Origin: Basidiobolus meristosporus CBS 931.73
Taxonomy: Eukaryota; Basidiobolomycota; Basidiobolomycetes; Basidiobolales; Basidiobolaceae
NCBI GenBank assembly: GCA_002104905.1
Contig: MCFE01000714.1
Location: 1-42,673 of the forward strand
Reading direction: 5' to 3'
Length of the DNA: 42,673 nucleotides
The notes beneath the pieces are model-generated. The model saw only the letters and a list, made by a program, of their open reading frames with translations, had not been told where the DNA came from and did no database searches. Within the stretch, counting starts at the first letter, position 1. The number at the start of each line of letters is the position of its first letter. Both the position numbers and the translations under genes were made by a program. Of this stretch, positions 29,168 through 39,841 are shown in pieces.

Positions 29168-30144
29168 TTGTGTTTTTACGTGGTCTTTGCAAAACTAACA
29201 TATACAGTGTGTTTAAGAAGAGCCCAAGAACATACGCGCAGAGTTTGGGGGCTTTCGGACAGCTTATCAGGCTTTGATGGGTTGGGTCCTGACATTTTGG
29301 TGGAAATATGCAAAAGGTACAGTACCACTTTTACCATCAATAAAGCACTGAGTGAGAGCCACAAAATCATTAGTTCTCTCATTCATTTCCAATATCTCCA
29401 AAGCGATTTGATTAATATCTTACGAAGCAATTTGATTCAGCTTTGTAAGGCGTTTTCACCAGCCTTCCCAAATATCGAGGTATCAGGAGATAGAGGAGAC
29501 TTCAGACCTTGCACCCATCTCTCCACAACCATTAAACTTACAAGCAAAAGCACTCCAGGCTACCTGCAAATAACTTCTAAATCTCAACTGTGCTTTTAAT
29601 GGCCCAGGAACTTGGGAGATATTTCGTAACGTAATGTACCAAGCTGAGGTAAGGCACCTATACCTTTGGGGAAACTTTGAATCATGTGACCTATATTTCA
29701 AACTTGCCCATAAGACCTTGAACCTTGTGACACTAATTACCCACATCTCATAGAGAGATCACTTTCTGAGCTACGAAATCAACATTTATCCACTCGGAAC
29801 TGATTTCTTACGATATTCCCCATTTCTGATGAATGGTTGAATACTCAGAACGTTGTACGCAAAGTGTGGGGCTTTTTAGATGGATTGAAATATTTGGCGA
29901 CTGTAAGACCTTTCTCAAAAGGTTGGTTTTATCAGATTCACGGAGCTTACCCAAATATATCAATCTTATCAATGCTTCAGTAAAGCTGAAACTTTTAGCA
30001 AAAATAAATCTAGTACAATTATTTAAATCAACAAGTAAACAATCACTCTTTCTCCTGAATAAACTCCATTCCACTTGCAAGCTCTCGCGGTCAATTTTGA
30101 CAATTACAGCACTTCCAAGCTGCCGTAGATGCCAAATGGGTTAG
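29168..30144 (+). pseudogene. Two weakly related degenerate segments (F-box/LRR-like?)
   Basis: The frame at 29168-29599 has RRVWGLSDSLSGFDGLGPDI then LVEIC, and the one at 29833 has a related RKVWGFLDGLK start. Between them a plus-strand frame reads YQAEVRHLYLWGNFESCDLY then FKLAHKTL. The PDILVEIC and VRHLYLWG strings recall F-box/leucine-rich-repeat proteins. None of these segments forms a gene with splice sites I can defend, and the resemblance is weak. Confidence 0.18.
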
Positions 30145-31685
30145 GTATTCAGATATAGAGCAGTAATGCGCCTGAAGATTCATAGCAAGATGTTGCTTCG
30201 AGATCAGGGCATTTATGGAAGGCAATGTACATTCGAAATTTGATAAGCTTCGGAGATCACATTAAAATATTCTGTTGCACAGATGGAAACCATCTTTTTG
30301 TCCATAATATGGTGGCGGTAACTAAAAGCATTACGCTTTAATAGTACTCTTTGATATTGGCAAGGACAATCAACTCCAGATAGCTTTGGGAAATGCAAGC
30401 AATGCAGCTTACCTACAGACCTGAGGTTCATCAGGCAAGGCTGCCCTAAATAGAATATGGGAGATCCAGTGGTTTTTTTTGCAATGATGGGGCCCTCACA
30501 GCCAGTAAGGTAGGGTAGGAAAACATGCCTTAGAAGCTGGATATTAACAGCATTGGTTTCCAAACCATGACAAATCAAACACGGGTGGCCGAATATCGCA
30601 CCAGCTCATTTGCCCAACAATCAATATTTGGAATGATTTGAAATCCAAGCCAATACGTGCATGATGAAGATATTGGCAGGCTGGCTCACTCTTGATGCTC
30701 AGATAAGTGAATTCCGTGAATGGAGATTCTATCTGGGCTCTTTACAACTCGGAGGTCGATGGGAATTCCGATTCTAGCAGTGACATCACCCGCTGCCAGC
30801 ATCGATCTACAAGGCTTCCGTACATTGGGCAAAGTGGATAATCGGTGGAAGTATCCCCCTGTGGCCTACCACTGCTTCAATCTCCCATGTAGCAAGTGTC
30901 CACATGGCCAGATTGCTGTTGTCATAGGTATGACCACTCTCGTCCTTGACGACATAGCTGATGCGCTTTCTGACCCACCTGTACATTCGTGGTCACTCGA
31001 TCGAACTGCTTATTCCATCCTCCGATCGTCTGCAATCCCCGCCTATGACTGGCCCAACTGCAGATGATCATACATTGGTCCAGTTGCCGTATATGGTCGC
31101 GCATGAACAAATCTCTGATGCAGCATTAGAAATCATAGTGTAAAAGAACCATAAGCGCACAACATCAGGGTTGCCCATGCCACCAACCTATCATGTCGCC
31201 CGTGTTGGCGCTTAAATATGTCTATAAACTTGGAACATACACATCGGCATTATCTTTCTTGAATTGGTAACTGCTATAATCAGATTGATACTCGGCAGAT
31301 AAAATACGCTATTCCCGGCAAATAGCTCAATATCGAGACAGCGCATGCTTATTGAATAGCAGGTCGCCTCCTGCCATTAGTTGGATTTCACTTGCCCTCC
31401 CATATGCGGCCACCTGAGAGCATCTGTGTAATCATACCTCGATGGCTCCTTATCAGATCTTTGGTATTCAGTTTAATGGAGTAATACAGTAAATCAAGAA
31501 AATCTTTCTCTTTCATCATTCAGCGAATCCGGTTGGAGTCTAAAAATTGTAGATGCCAATAGGCCATTGGGAATCTTGTTCGGTGCGTTCGCTGTCTCTT
31601 GAAATATTCCACACCGTAGCCAGTCCTTCGCTACTCTAGTTACTTTTGATTTTCCCCAAGTTCGGGCCACCTCTATCTCGGGAAA

Positions 31686-33470
31686 ATGGCATTGTACAAT
31701 AGGCAGTCGCTCAAGTACTCGACCCTGTTGTGTAAGACCACGGCTGGTGCAGTAAGTGCAGCCTTTCGTGCACAGCAATGTTCGACATTCCGACCGCTAA
31801 GTCAACAGAAATTCGCCACCTTCCCTGCACAAAAGTCACTAAATGTTGTGAAAACTGCGAGCATGTTGTCACTAAGCCAGCCAAAACGTACTTCATTTAT
31901 GCTGAGCCCAGTAATAGTTAAGAGATGGCATGCTGGCCACTCTCACGATCACACCCACGGCGAAGAGCAGGCGCAACTAATGAAAGCTTTGAAAGGAGCT
32001 AAAGGTAGCCATATGTACAGTCATGGGCCGTGTCAAAACATCTCTTTACTTATCGAAATGCACTTTTTGCGTTTGTAGACCCTGGCTCAAGAATTACGTT
32101 GATTGGGATGGGTGTTAACGTAGGCTTGACGGCTCTTAAAGGCGTAGGCGGTTGGTGTGTATTAAAAGCTCTCACTTTATTGCACCCTTTTCCCATCACT
32201 TATCCACCTGTCTTGCTTCGTACAGGCTAACTAACTCAGCTTCTTTGGTCGCTGATGCAGCTCATTCTCTAAGCGGTAAGCAACTTCAAGGACTAGTGTA
32301 GCTTCGTAACTATTGCGCTTCGATGTTCAGTATCTAAATGCTATCTTGATTCATGGAAGATTTGATAAGCGATGTGGTTACATTATACACCTTCAACAAA
32401 GCCCGTCAGCCCTCGGATATCAAACACCCATTTGGATATGGTATGGTACCTGTATACAGCATATAGGTCTGAGCGACAGACAATAACAAAATGAGAATCT
32501 AGGTCGCTACGAAGCTATCGGGACATTGGGCGTCTCTTCATTCTTAGTTCTTGCTGGTATAGGTATTGGGCAGCACTCGATAGAGCTGTTGCTGGAAACA
32601 CTGCCGTCCTTAGTAGAAACGTCCATTGCCACTTCTCCCATAGAAGTGGTAGAGGAGACCTCCGCAGCTACCTCACCAAAAAGCAGCGTCTTCCCGTCCT
32701 TGTTTCATTCACATGAGCATCATTCCACAGTTAGTCCCAATGCCTTGTGGTTTGCATTAATATCGGTGTTCTCCAAGGAAGCCCTCTATCGAGCAAGTAA
32801 GCGCTCCACTGTACTATGCTTTTACTAGAGATGGATACATTTGATATTAACTATATCCAAGCAATCGTGACTGCCAAGAAGACGAACAGCCAAGTATTGG
32901 CTGCGAATGCCTGGTAAGCGCATCATGTGTATCTGGGTGGAGCAGAATATTCGGACTCAACCACATATCTCGTAGGCATCATCGAAGCGATGCGTACTCT
33001 AGTTTGGTCGCCGTTGGTAAGTAAAACCATAGCTGGGTCTTCTGCGATACGTACTTACCGGGGACTAATTTCTAGCGGCCATCCTTGGCGCATACGCCGG
33101 ATTTCCCGCGTTGGACCCCATTGGAGGAATCATCGTGTCTGGAATGATTCTCAAGAGCGGTGTGGGAATGGGCTTGGGTGCTCTCAAAGAGCTGACTGAT
33201 GTTCGACTCAGCCCGGCAACCGCACATCAAGTCGAGGATTTCATTCTCGAGTGCCAGCCAGACCTCGCCACCTATTGCGAAGTAGCCAAGCTGAGAGGCC
33301 GAAAAACCGGGCCATTCTACCACCTAGAGGTCACCCTTCATTTGCAGTCCCAAGCCACTGTGGAGCAGGCAACCCAAGTGCAGCAGGTACTAAGGAAGAA
33401 GATCGAAGACAACCATCACCTAAAGGATTTCAGGGACGTGGTGTTCATTATCGAGGATAAGAGGGGATAA
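31686..33470 (+). CDS. MMT1: Mitochondrial CDF metal transporter (Mmt1/Mmt2 type)
   Basis: Eight exons: 31686-32004, 32079-32154, 32226-32275, 32360-32440, 32503-32796, 32862-32913, 32976-33016, 33076-33470; 435 residues, all phases close. Residues 1-80 are Arg/Ser/Lys-rich without acids, a mitochondrial presequence, followed by a His-rich GHSHDHTHGEE. The cation-diffusion-facilitator core has ADAAHSLSDLISDVV (His145, Asp149) and WHHRSDAYSSLVAV (His292, Asp296), the two HxxxD metal-site halves, plus KHPFGYGRYEAIGTLGV. A second His-bearing stretch (FHSHEHHST) lies in the loop before TM4. The C-terminal cytosolic or matrix domain runs from about 330 (LTDVRLSPA, FYHLEVTLHLQSQ, VVFIIEDKRG). Yeast Mmt1/2 export iron from mitochondria. 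Two small exons (50 and 41 nt) carry the metal-site residues. Confidence 0.92.
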
Positions 33471-34077
33471 ACCAGGCCCCTGGTATCTAACCATATTGCA
33501 TGCCATCATTCACATTCATCATTACTGGCAGTTGGGGAGATGAGTTGGCTTTTCATTAAAATCTTCAGTAATCAGCATGTTAAATCAGAAACTCTGGGTT
33601 GGAGCTTGCGTTCGCTACCCCAGTTCCATTGACTGTTGCTACGCACGTCATGATCCTTGTGGAAGCAGTGGTCAGCCAGATTTTTCCACGACGTGAAAAT
33701 CGAGGTCAAGCCCAACCGATAGATCAGGCTTTTTGGCCAGATTCCTCAGGTGGCCACAGAAGATTTCATATTTATACAGCTTGAAGATTATTGAGCGCGA
33801 CCGTTGGAGATTTGTAAATGCGAGATTTTAGTTATATAATACATTCTCTGCGAATAGATCTCAACATGAATGAAGTCCAGGGGAGTTTCTGGTGGAAATC
33901 AAACTATGATTTCGGGGATGCGTTGAGATGTAGGGTGCAACAGGCGTGGTTGGTAGTGATGGGCATGTGGTTCGGGGAATCGTGGAGCCGAAGGCTAATC
34001 AAGAGAGCATCGACTCGATGGAATGAATGTAATGCCCCACTGGTGGATATATATATATTAGTGGCCTTGAACAAGTG
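33471..34077. other. Convergent 3' intergenic region
   Basis: 607 bases between the Mmt stop and the pectate-lyase-like stop. Contains a short (TA)n run at about 34,048-34,058. Short open frames here are not supported. Confidence 0.4.
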
Positions 34078-35980
34078 CTACGGAAATGTATAGATTCTTG
34101 GTTGTAATGCGTATGCCGCCTTCACTCCTTTTCTGTTGATAAGCTGTTTAAGGTAAAGGCTTGGGATCTCTTCGACTTTATGCCCAAAGGACTCCCAGAC
34201 ACCGTCAACCCCTGCGTTTTTGCTCATGATCTTCCGTCCTATGCAGCCAATTGCCCAGTTGTTAGCTGAGAGAGCTGGTCTGGTCAGAATTAATTGCCTT
34301 GCCTCGCAGTTCCATAGCACCTAGAGAGGAAAAGTTAGAATGTATGGCTATATCACTCCAAACGCATCCATCTACCTGAGTCACACCAGCCCACCCTTGA
34401 CCGCTGCCGGCTAATCACGCAAATAGGCCCGTTAGTGCTCCGCTCTGGCTACATGGTATGACTTGATTCACTTACCGGAGCCTCTGTTTTCAACACTGAT
34501 CTTGCCATCTGTCTTGACATTATCGTAGCTTTACAATGGAAAAACCGTCCATTAAGGCCTGGGTTGGAATCGTTGGAATCGATGACTGCCACTTACAGAG
34601 TTCCAATCCCGAAGTGATTGTGAGGCCCGATATCCGCGTATTGGTCAACGCCAACGGCATAGCTGAACACATTTGGCCCTTGTACCCTAGATCCGGTAGA
34701 GAAGGCATGGCGCGATTTCCGAGAGTAGGTGCGTAAAAACAGTGACCTCTGGCCATCCACCTGGAAAGAGTATCGACGAGCCCCGGTGATTAACGATACG
34801 GGGTCCAAATCTGCCGAATCTTGAACGGTGACATATCGGACATTAGGTCGAATATTGACGCATCCGTGGACAAAGTGCTTCGACACAATGTCGCTGATCC
34901 AGACATTCTCAACACCTCCCTCTATCCGAATAGCGTCGGTGGCGTGGTTCTCGTCAGAGTTCTCTTGTCCTTGGACGTACTCCGAGACCAATTGAAGGTT
35001 CTCCACCCCAATCTCCCCAATGCGCCTGGGTTCATTGATACGTACGAAATCCCCACCACCGTACCTGGCGTCCAAGGACATCAGTAGTGGTACATCTATA
35101 GTGATTTTGCGGGTGCTTCGATCAATGGCTACGATGCGTCGTTCGAAAACAAAGTCAAATCTTCCTGATTGCCATTGTCGAACCCTCTTTCCATCGCCAC
35201 GTGTTGGCATACGATCCATCCCAATATCATCTAAATTCAGTAGTTAGCCACGATGGTGCGGACTGTGCTGAGCTACTCCGAGTACTTACGAATCCAGTTT
35301 GATGGTGATGGTCTATGGATAATGATGGTTTGCCCCACCTCCATATGCTTGTACGATGCGGACCATTCGACGTGAAATTCGGTGGCTCCGATGGGTACTG
35401 GAGGGTCAGTGACCAAGCGAACCTTTCCGCTGTTGCTCAATTTTCGATACGGGGGTAGATGTGGCCCAACAATCTTGATCAATGGTCTCAGCTTTGTTCC
35501 GGTCGCAATAATGGTCGTCGTCTTTGAATCTCTGGTCAAATTCCCTGAAAAGGTTTGATGGGCCGGATTTTCACCGCAGCCTTCTCCTCTCAGCACAACC
35601 CCCTCTTTACCTAAAATCAGTGTTCCCGAGACCCGGTATGTACCAGCCTTTAATAGAATTGCCCCGCGTATACCGTCCCTTCCCAAGGGTAATGAGCCCA
35701 CCGCATTGATTGCCGCCTGAATGCGCAATGTGTCATCGGCATTCTTGGGGTGGGGATACAGCACTTTGACAACAGGAACGGAGGGAAGGGGAACGCCGCC
35801 GCCTCTGTATCCTGCATGTGAGAAGTCGGGAATTTGGTTCCCTTCGGCGTCTCCTCGATATTCCAGCTGGTCTGTCTCCAGATTGTTGTATACTGAGAAT
35901 GTTTTCCCAAGGCCGGATGGGGAGCCGGAAACAACCGCTCCGAGTCCGTTGAAAATAAGGAGAAAGAGAAGGTAGAGCAT
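34078..35980 (-). CDS. Secreted pectate-lyase-fold (right-handed beta-helix) protein
   Basis: Five exons: 35980-35290, 35230-34597, 34528-34476, 34410-34376, 34320-34078; 551 residues, all phases close. Residues 1-20 are a signal peptide (MLYLLFLLIFNGLGAVVSGS). A region near 60-130 has NADDTLRIQAAINAVGSLPL and GAILLKAGTYRVSGTLILGK with EGVVLRGEGCGEN, typical of the pectate lyase superfamily N-terminal helix. Further rungs carry RIEGGVENVWISDIVSKHFV and VRYVTVQDS. A conserved late block is HNHFGIGTLYDNVKTDGKIS and then GWAGVTQVLWNC. Related bacterial and fungal proteins are secreted polysaccharide-active or adhesin-like; substrate is unknown. The family block usually reads GHGW; here GQGW, so a His that may matter is Gln. 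One NLT sequon (about residue 150) fits secretion. Confidence 0.85.
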
Positions 35981-36402
35981 TGCAAGAACCGTATACTGAA
36001 TGTTTATGATATTTCTATAAAATTCCCCAGTCTAACTGAAGACCTCAGGACTGAATTTAAATTGAAAAAGTGGTTGATTATAAGGTATATTAATTTGGGC
36101 TCAGCAACGGCTATCTGGTATAGGAATAGGCCCAAGCCTACTGGGGCATTTCGTAGTCATTGGATACTATATATAAATGATGTATGTTAACCTGGATTTT
36201 GCCCAATCATCAGGCATATAGATCCAGTTGGAATGCTTAGTGTCTCAATAGAGTTGCTTGTATTAATCCCGTTTCGTTGATACGATGAATTGGACAGAGA
36301 CGCCAACAGGATGGCTGGAGCCATAAAATTAATCTGCAAGTGCAAATGTGCAACTGGTGGGTGTTAGAAATATTTGGGGATCAAGCAATAGGGGAGCATG
36401 AG
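35981..36402. promoter_or_regulatory. Upstream region of the pectate-lyase-like gene
   Basis: 422 bases between the Rtg2 stop codon and the upstream-gene ATG (both minus strand). AT-rich. A TATAAA-like GGGAATTTTATAGAAATATC on the minus strand lies about 35 bases before the ATG (around 36,010-36,030), closer than usual for a TATA box. No gene seen. Confidence 0.35.
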
Positions 36403-38091
36403 CTATGGTGCAGTAGACAAATATTCGACTCGCACTGTGGCGACGCCTGGGCTTCGTTTTTCCAGCTTCTTCTGGATTTTGGCTAGTGCTTTTTCAAAGA
36501 ACGATCCTTTCGCCAACTGGCTTGACCTGGAGAGGGTTAAAATCAGAGTCTTAGGTTCGTTATCTGCATCGCTGTGGCGGATGTCGACAGTACGAATAAA
36601 GTCCATCTCTAGAGGGCATAATACGATCAAGAAGTTGAGCATTTCCCCAATAAGTCTTGCCCTTTTGATCACCGGCTCCGGGATGACTTGCTGAACTTTC
36701 TTTACTGTAGGGTCTGACAACTCTCCACCATAGCTGCTGGCCAAAATGGTGGCTAGCAGTATCCGTTCGTCGTGGATGAGTCCGGGAAGGTTGCTGAGAA
36801 GGCCACCGGTCAGTGGTAGTCTAAACGCAATGTTTGCTGCGGATTCTTTGGGATATTGCAAAAGGTATCTGGATAGGTATATCGCGCTTTTAATAAGACG
36901 CTCATTGAGACAACGTGCAGCTACGGTTTTGGCAGTCTTCCCCTTGTACGAATCATTCGCCAACGGTTCAAGCACCCTATAGGCCTCGTTCACATCATCA
37001 TCTGTGGGCGGGTTAAACGAGCCTTTGATAAATCCCTTGACTCCGCTGATTACTGGATCAACCATTTGCTCGTCAGGTGACATCAGGTCGAAATAGCTGC
37101 CCTGGCGTACCCCACCTTCCGAGAAATATACGTCCTCAACTTCGTCTAGCACCTCAAGTGCAGCACTTATAAGAACACAGCAAGCAGGTACTTGTTTGGC
37201 TCTTCTTTTGGAGATTCGGAATATATCAAGCTGATCAGCCAGTTCATCTTCATTTGCGAATGAATACTCCTCAACAGTCTTTTTCAAGTCTGCAGCTGAA
37301 ATCCGATATCCATTAATGATTGAGATTGGATAATTGTATTTCACCATCGACATATAGCCCAGAGCTCGGAATCCACCCCCAGAAAGATAGAGTGTCTTGC
37401 GCATGGTCGAGGTGCTATCAGTAGGGACATTAATGCTCTCCAGGGCTTGCCTCATTGCCTCCACAATCTCTTGGTAAATGTTTTTGCGTTCAACTTCGGT
37501 TTGGCACTTGTTCAATCGACGAGCGAGTAAAGCCGCACCATAGGGCAGTGACTGGGCGTTATCACTGCTCACTGGTGGAACACCAGAATGTTTAATGACA
37601 TAGTTGAGTTCCACACTTCCACCGCCCAAATCCATAACAAAGCCATCGACGGTGGTGAAGCTAGACATGATTCCCAAGGCAGTCATTCTCGATTCGCCTT
37701 CCTTGGTTAGGAGTTCCACTTCCCAGCCCGTGGTTTGAGCTATCTTCTCTTGTATGGCTTGCGAGTTGGGAGCAGTGCGTAGTGCCTCGGTGGCGACAAC
37801 CCGCACTCGTCCTACTCCGGCCTGCAGACAGAGCGTCTGAAAACGCTGAAACGTCAGAGTCAGGTCTTCGATGACTTCTGAAGAAATGGAAACTATTTCC
37901 TTTCCCCCGGTTACAGAAAACGCGGTCTCGTCGGAGATTTGGGCATCAAACAAAGAAATTGGCGAGCGTTCTTCATAAATGATGGGCAGGTGTCTGGCCA
38001 ACGAAGAGAAAATACCGAAACGGATTCCATTCGAGCCGACATCTACAATGGCGACGGGCCTTTGTTGTGACAGAGCAGGCGTTTGAGACAT
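36403..38091 (-). CDS. RTG2: Ppx/GppA phosphatase-family protein (Rtg2-like)
   Basis: Single exon, 562 residues, close to yeast Rtg2 (588). The actin/Hsp70-like fold motifs are visible: VAIVDVGSNGIRFGIF at residues 13-28 (phosphate 1), VVATEALRTAPNSQ, and GFVMDLGGGSVELNYV at about 150-165 (phosphate 2), followed by LYLSGGGFRALGYM. The C-terminal half is the HD-like helical domain of exopolyphosphatases, ending KKLEKRSPGVATVRVEYLST. Bacterial Ppx/GppA hydrolyse polyphosphate or pppGpp; fungal Rtg2 senses mitochondrial state and releases Rtg1/3 in retrograde signalling, and Glu and metal-binding residues are kept. It has no introns, unlike most neighbours. It is the last clearly intact conserved gene before the telomere, about 4.3 kb from the array. 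Confidence 0.93.
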   Translation of the reverse strand: MSQTPALSQQRPVAIVDVGSNGIRFGIFSSLARHLPIIYEERSPISLFDAQISDETAFSVTGGKEIVSISSEVIEDLTLTFQRFQTLCLQAGVGRVRVVATEALRTAPNSQAIQEKIAQTTGWEVELLTKEGESRMTALGIMSSFTTVDGFVMDLGGGSVELNYVIKHSGVPPVSSDNAQSLPYGAALLARRLNKCQTEVERKNIYQEIVEAMRQALESINVPTDSTSTMRKTLYLSGGGFRALGYMSMVKYNYPISIINGYRISAADLKKTVEEYSFANEDELADQLDIFRISKRRAKQVPACCVLISAALEVLDEVEDVYFSEGGVRQGSYFDLMSPDEQMVDPVISGVKGFIKGSFNPPTDDDVNEAYRVLEPLANDSYKGKTAKTVAARCLNERLIKSAIYLSRYLLQYPKESAANIAFRLPLTGGLLSNLPGLIHDERILLATILASSYGGELSDPTVKKVQQVIPEPVIKRARLIGEMLNFLIVLCPLEMDFIRTVDIRHSDADNEPKTLILTLSRSSQLAKGSFFEKALAKIQKKLEKRSPGVATVRVEYLSTAP

Positions 38092-39473
38092 GCTTGCAGG
38101 TGGGTATCAACAAGGATATGTCTCAAAATGGGGAATTTTTAAGTATGGAGTTTCATTGATAAGAAATCAGGTATTTCGCATCAAACAGCTCTGAGATATT
38201 GAGGTAGCACGCTGGTGATGGTACTGTTGAGTCAGCTCTGCCGATGACTCACCATTATATACCCAGAATGGTGCGACTACCGGACACATAAATATGTAAT
38301 ATGATGGGGTTGATGTCGAGGATCACGTGACGGCAGTCAATTAAACCACAAAACAAAGCCACATTCGCTCCAACTGAGTTGATACTTGTCTAATGGAATT
38401 GCTGAGTATAAGCCACTGGCACAGGGAGCGGCACTACCAATACCAATGCGTCGAGGTGTCAGTTACCATAGCAAGGAATCAATTAGATGAGTAGCCGTAC
38501 GACACCGGCATACGCTCTGCTGTGTACGGACTGATCACAACACCTGACTGGCGTGTTGCAGATTCCAGTCCATTCCCAAATTGAACGAGATATTCATGGC
38601 GCGTCGATCGTCCCCCACAGTCGTACCTAATCCTATTCTGCTGGCAGCCGGAGGTCTCGGCCACCACAAATACCAAACTCTCGTAGATCGATATGTACCA
38701 GACAATGCCTGGATTCTTACCAATAAAGTTCCAACGTATGAGCTCTGCAGCTATCATTCGAACCCTTATCTAATGCTGGACTAGGCTTAGTAAGGGCTCA
38801 GCTTTGGATGGTGAGACATGGGGCGGGTTATTATTGGCCACATTCTAGACGCCTGCACCGTCCCCTCTATTGGAGTAGGCAGATCGGCTGTGAAGCATGC
38901 ATGCAAAATGCCACAGCATTGCCAGGAAAGCTGAGAATTGCGATGCCTCGGAATCCCAATCGTAGTGGGTTTCAGGCGTACTCTAGGCGCCAGGAAGAGG
39001 CGACTAATCTGTCTGTGATGAGTAAGTCACCGAGAGGCCGGGATCTAGGTTGCTTGGTTTTGCAGCCAGCCCCTATGCTGAATAAGCAGCGATCAGTGTG
39101 CATCGTTGAAACATGCATCGATTCAATACTTACCGTTTCAGATGTCTCATCACTATCATCATGCCATCGCAAGACAAATGCTGTTCTGAATAAACCGCTG
39201 CATACCAATTGCAAACAAATGGCGTCTGTGAGAGCAACTAGAGTGTTTGTTGTAATATCATTTAATCAGTGAAACGCCAAGTTGAGTACTGAAAACGGAG
39301 GAGCAATTAAAGAATATTCTGCTCGTAGATGTCCATGATTAGGTGGGATGTGGAGATCGGACTCTACATTAGGTTGGTTCAAATTATAACGGATATGGGG
39401 AGAATATACATAGTAGCATCAAGAAGAGTATGTTACAGAGGGATGGATGCTCAGCGGTTTGCTACAAGACGCA
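38092..39473. other. Subtelomeric intergenic sequence
   Basis: About 1.4 kb. It starts with the Rtg2 promoter; a TATATAC stretch lies at about 38,256, 165 bases before the Rtg2 ATG. The rest holds only short frames without recognisable products. Confidence 0.4.
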
Positions 39474-39734
39474 TCAGTGCAACAACTTGTTGGGGGTAAG
39501 GGTAAAGCGGAGAGTGGTGACTTGTTGGTCAAGACAATCAAGCGAAAACCCTTCTTGGATGACATGATCAAAGCTTGGCGATTTCCGCATCACATTTAGA
39601 GCTTCCTCGAGAGCAAACTTCGATTCCTGGTTCTCCGCCAGACTCGATTGCTTGATCCGACGCTCAAACAGATTAAAGCGCTTGCAAATGGACATTGCGA
39701 CCATGGTACTCTTCGATCTGTTGCTCTTGTTCAT
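39474..39734 (-). CDS. Small hypothetical protein, 86 residues
   Basis: First in-frame ATG at 39734 gives MNKSNRSKSTMVAMSICKRF and ends RFTLTPNKLLH. I recognise no domain. The composition is mixed and soluble, with a helical stretch around SSLAENQESKFALEEALNVM. The frame stays open upstream through a PQPQPQPQQP run that starts without an ATG. A TATAAAAG box at 39841-39834 on the same strand stands about 100 bases before the ATG, as expected for a regulated transcript, so I take the CCTCAG-rich stretch as leader. An overlapping frame beginning at 39867 covers the TATA box and is less likely. Whether the gene is expressed is unknown. Confidence 0.5.
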   Translation of the reverse strand: MNKSNRSKSTMVAMSICKRFNLFERRIKQSSLAENQESKFALEEALNVMRKSPSFDHVIQEGFSLDCLDQQVTTLRFTLTPNKLLH

Positions 39735-39751
39735 AGTGTATGCCGTGAAAG

Positions 39752-39793
39752 TGGGCTGCTGAGGCTGAGGCTGAGGTTGAGGTTGGAGTGGAT
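39752..39793 (-). repeat. CCTCAG/CCTCAA hexamer run in leader
   Basis: On the minus strand the leader of the small gene reads CAACCTCAACCTCAGCCTCA and continues GCCTCAGCAGCCC, a short imperfect hexanucleotide repeat. Read as protein it gives the PQPQPQ run. Confidence 0.7.
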
Positions 39794-39833
39794 AATTGTA
39801 GTGCGCTTTGATATCCAAGGGAATTGAGGCTGA

Positions 39834-39841
39834 CTTTTATA
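39834..39841 (-). promoter_or_regulatory. TATA box of the small subtelomeric gene
   Basis: TATAAAAG on the minus strand, 100 bases upstream of the ATG at 39734. It is the only fully canonical TATA box I found placed well for a gene in this window. Confidence 0.5.

Larger units (their letters stand above)
27714..31685. other. Four-kilobase gap with decayed segments
   Basis: Follows the zinc-finger 3' UTR and precedes the Mmt gene. I find no intact gene. Relics listed separately are a possible copper-enzyme-like segment at 28,180-28,570 and a pair of weakly related segments at 29,170-30,150. A 37-base copy of the telomere-flanking sequence lies at 29,074-29,110. The rest (30,200-31,680) has only short unsupported frames. 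Confidence 0.45.

Noticed and set aside
30720-31143. Plus-strand frames before the Mmt gene
   Set aside because: No similarity recognised and no plausible splice structure.
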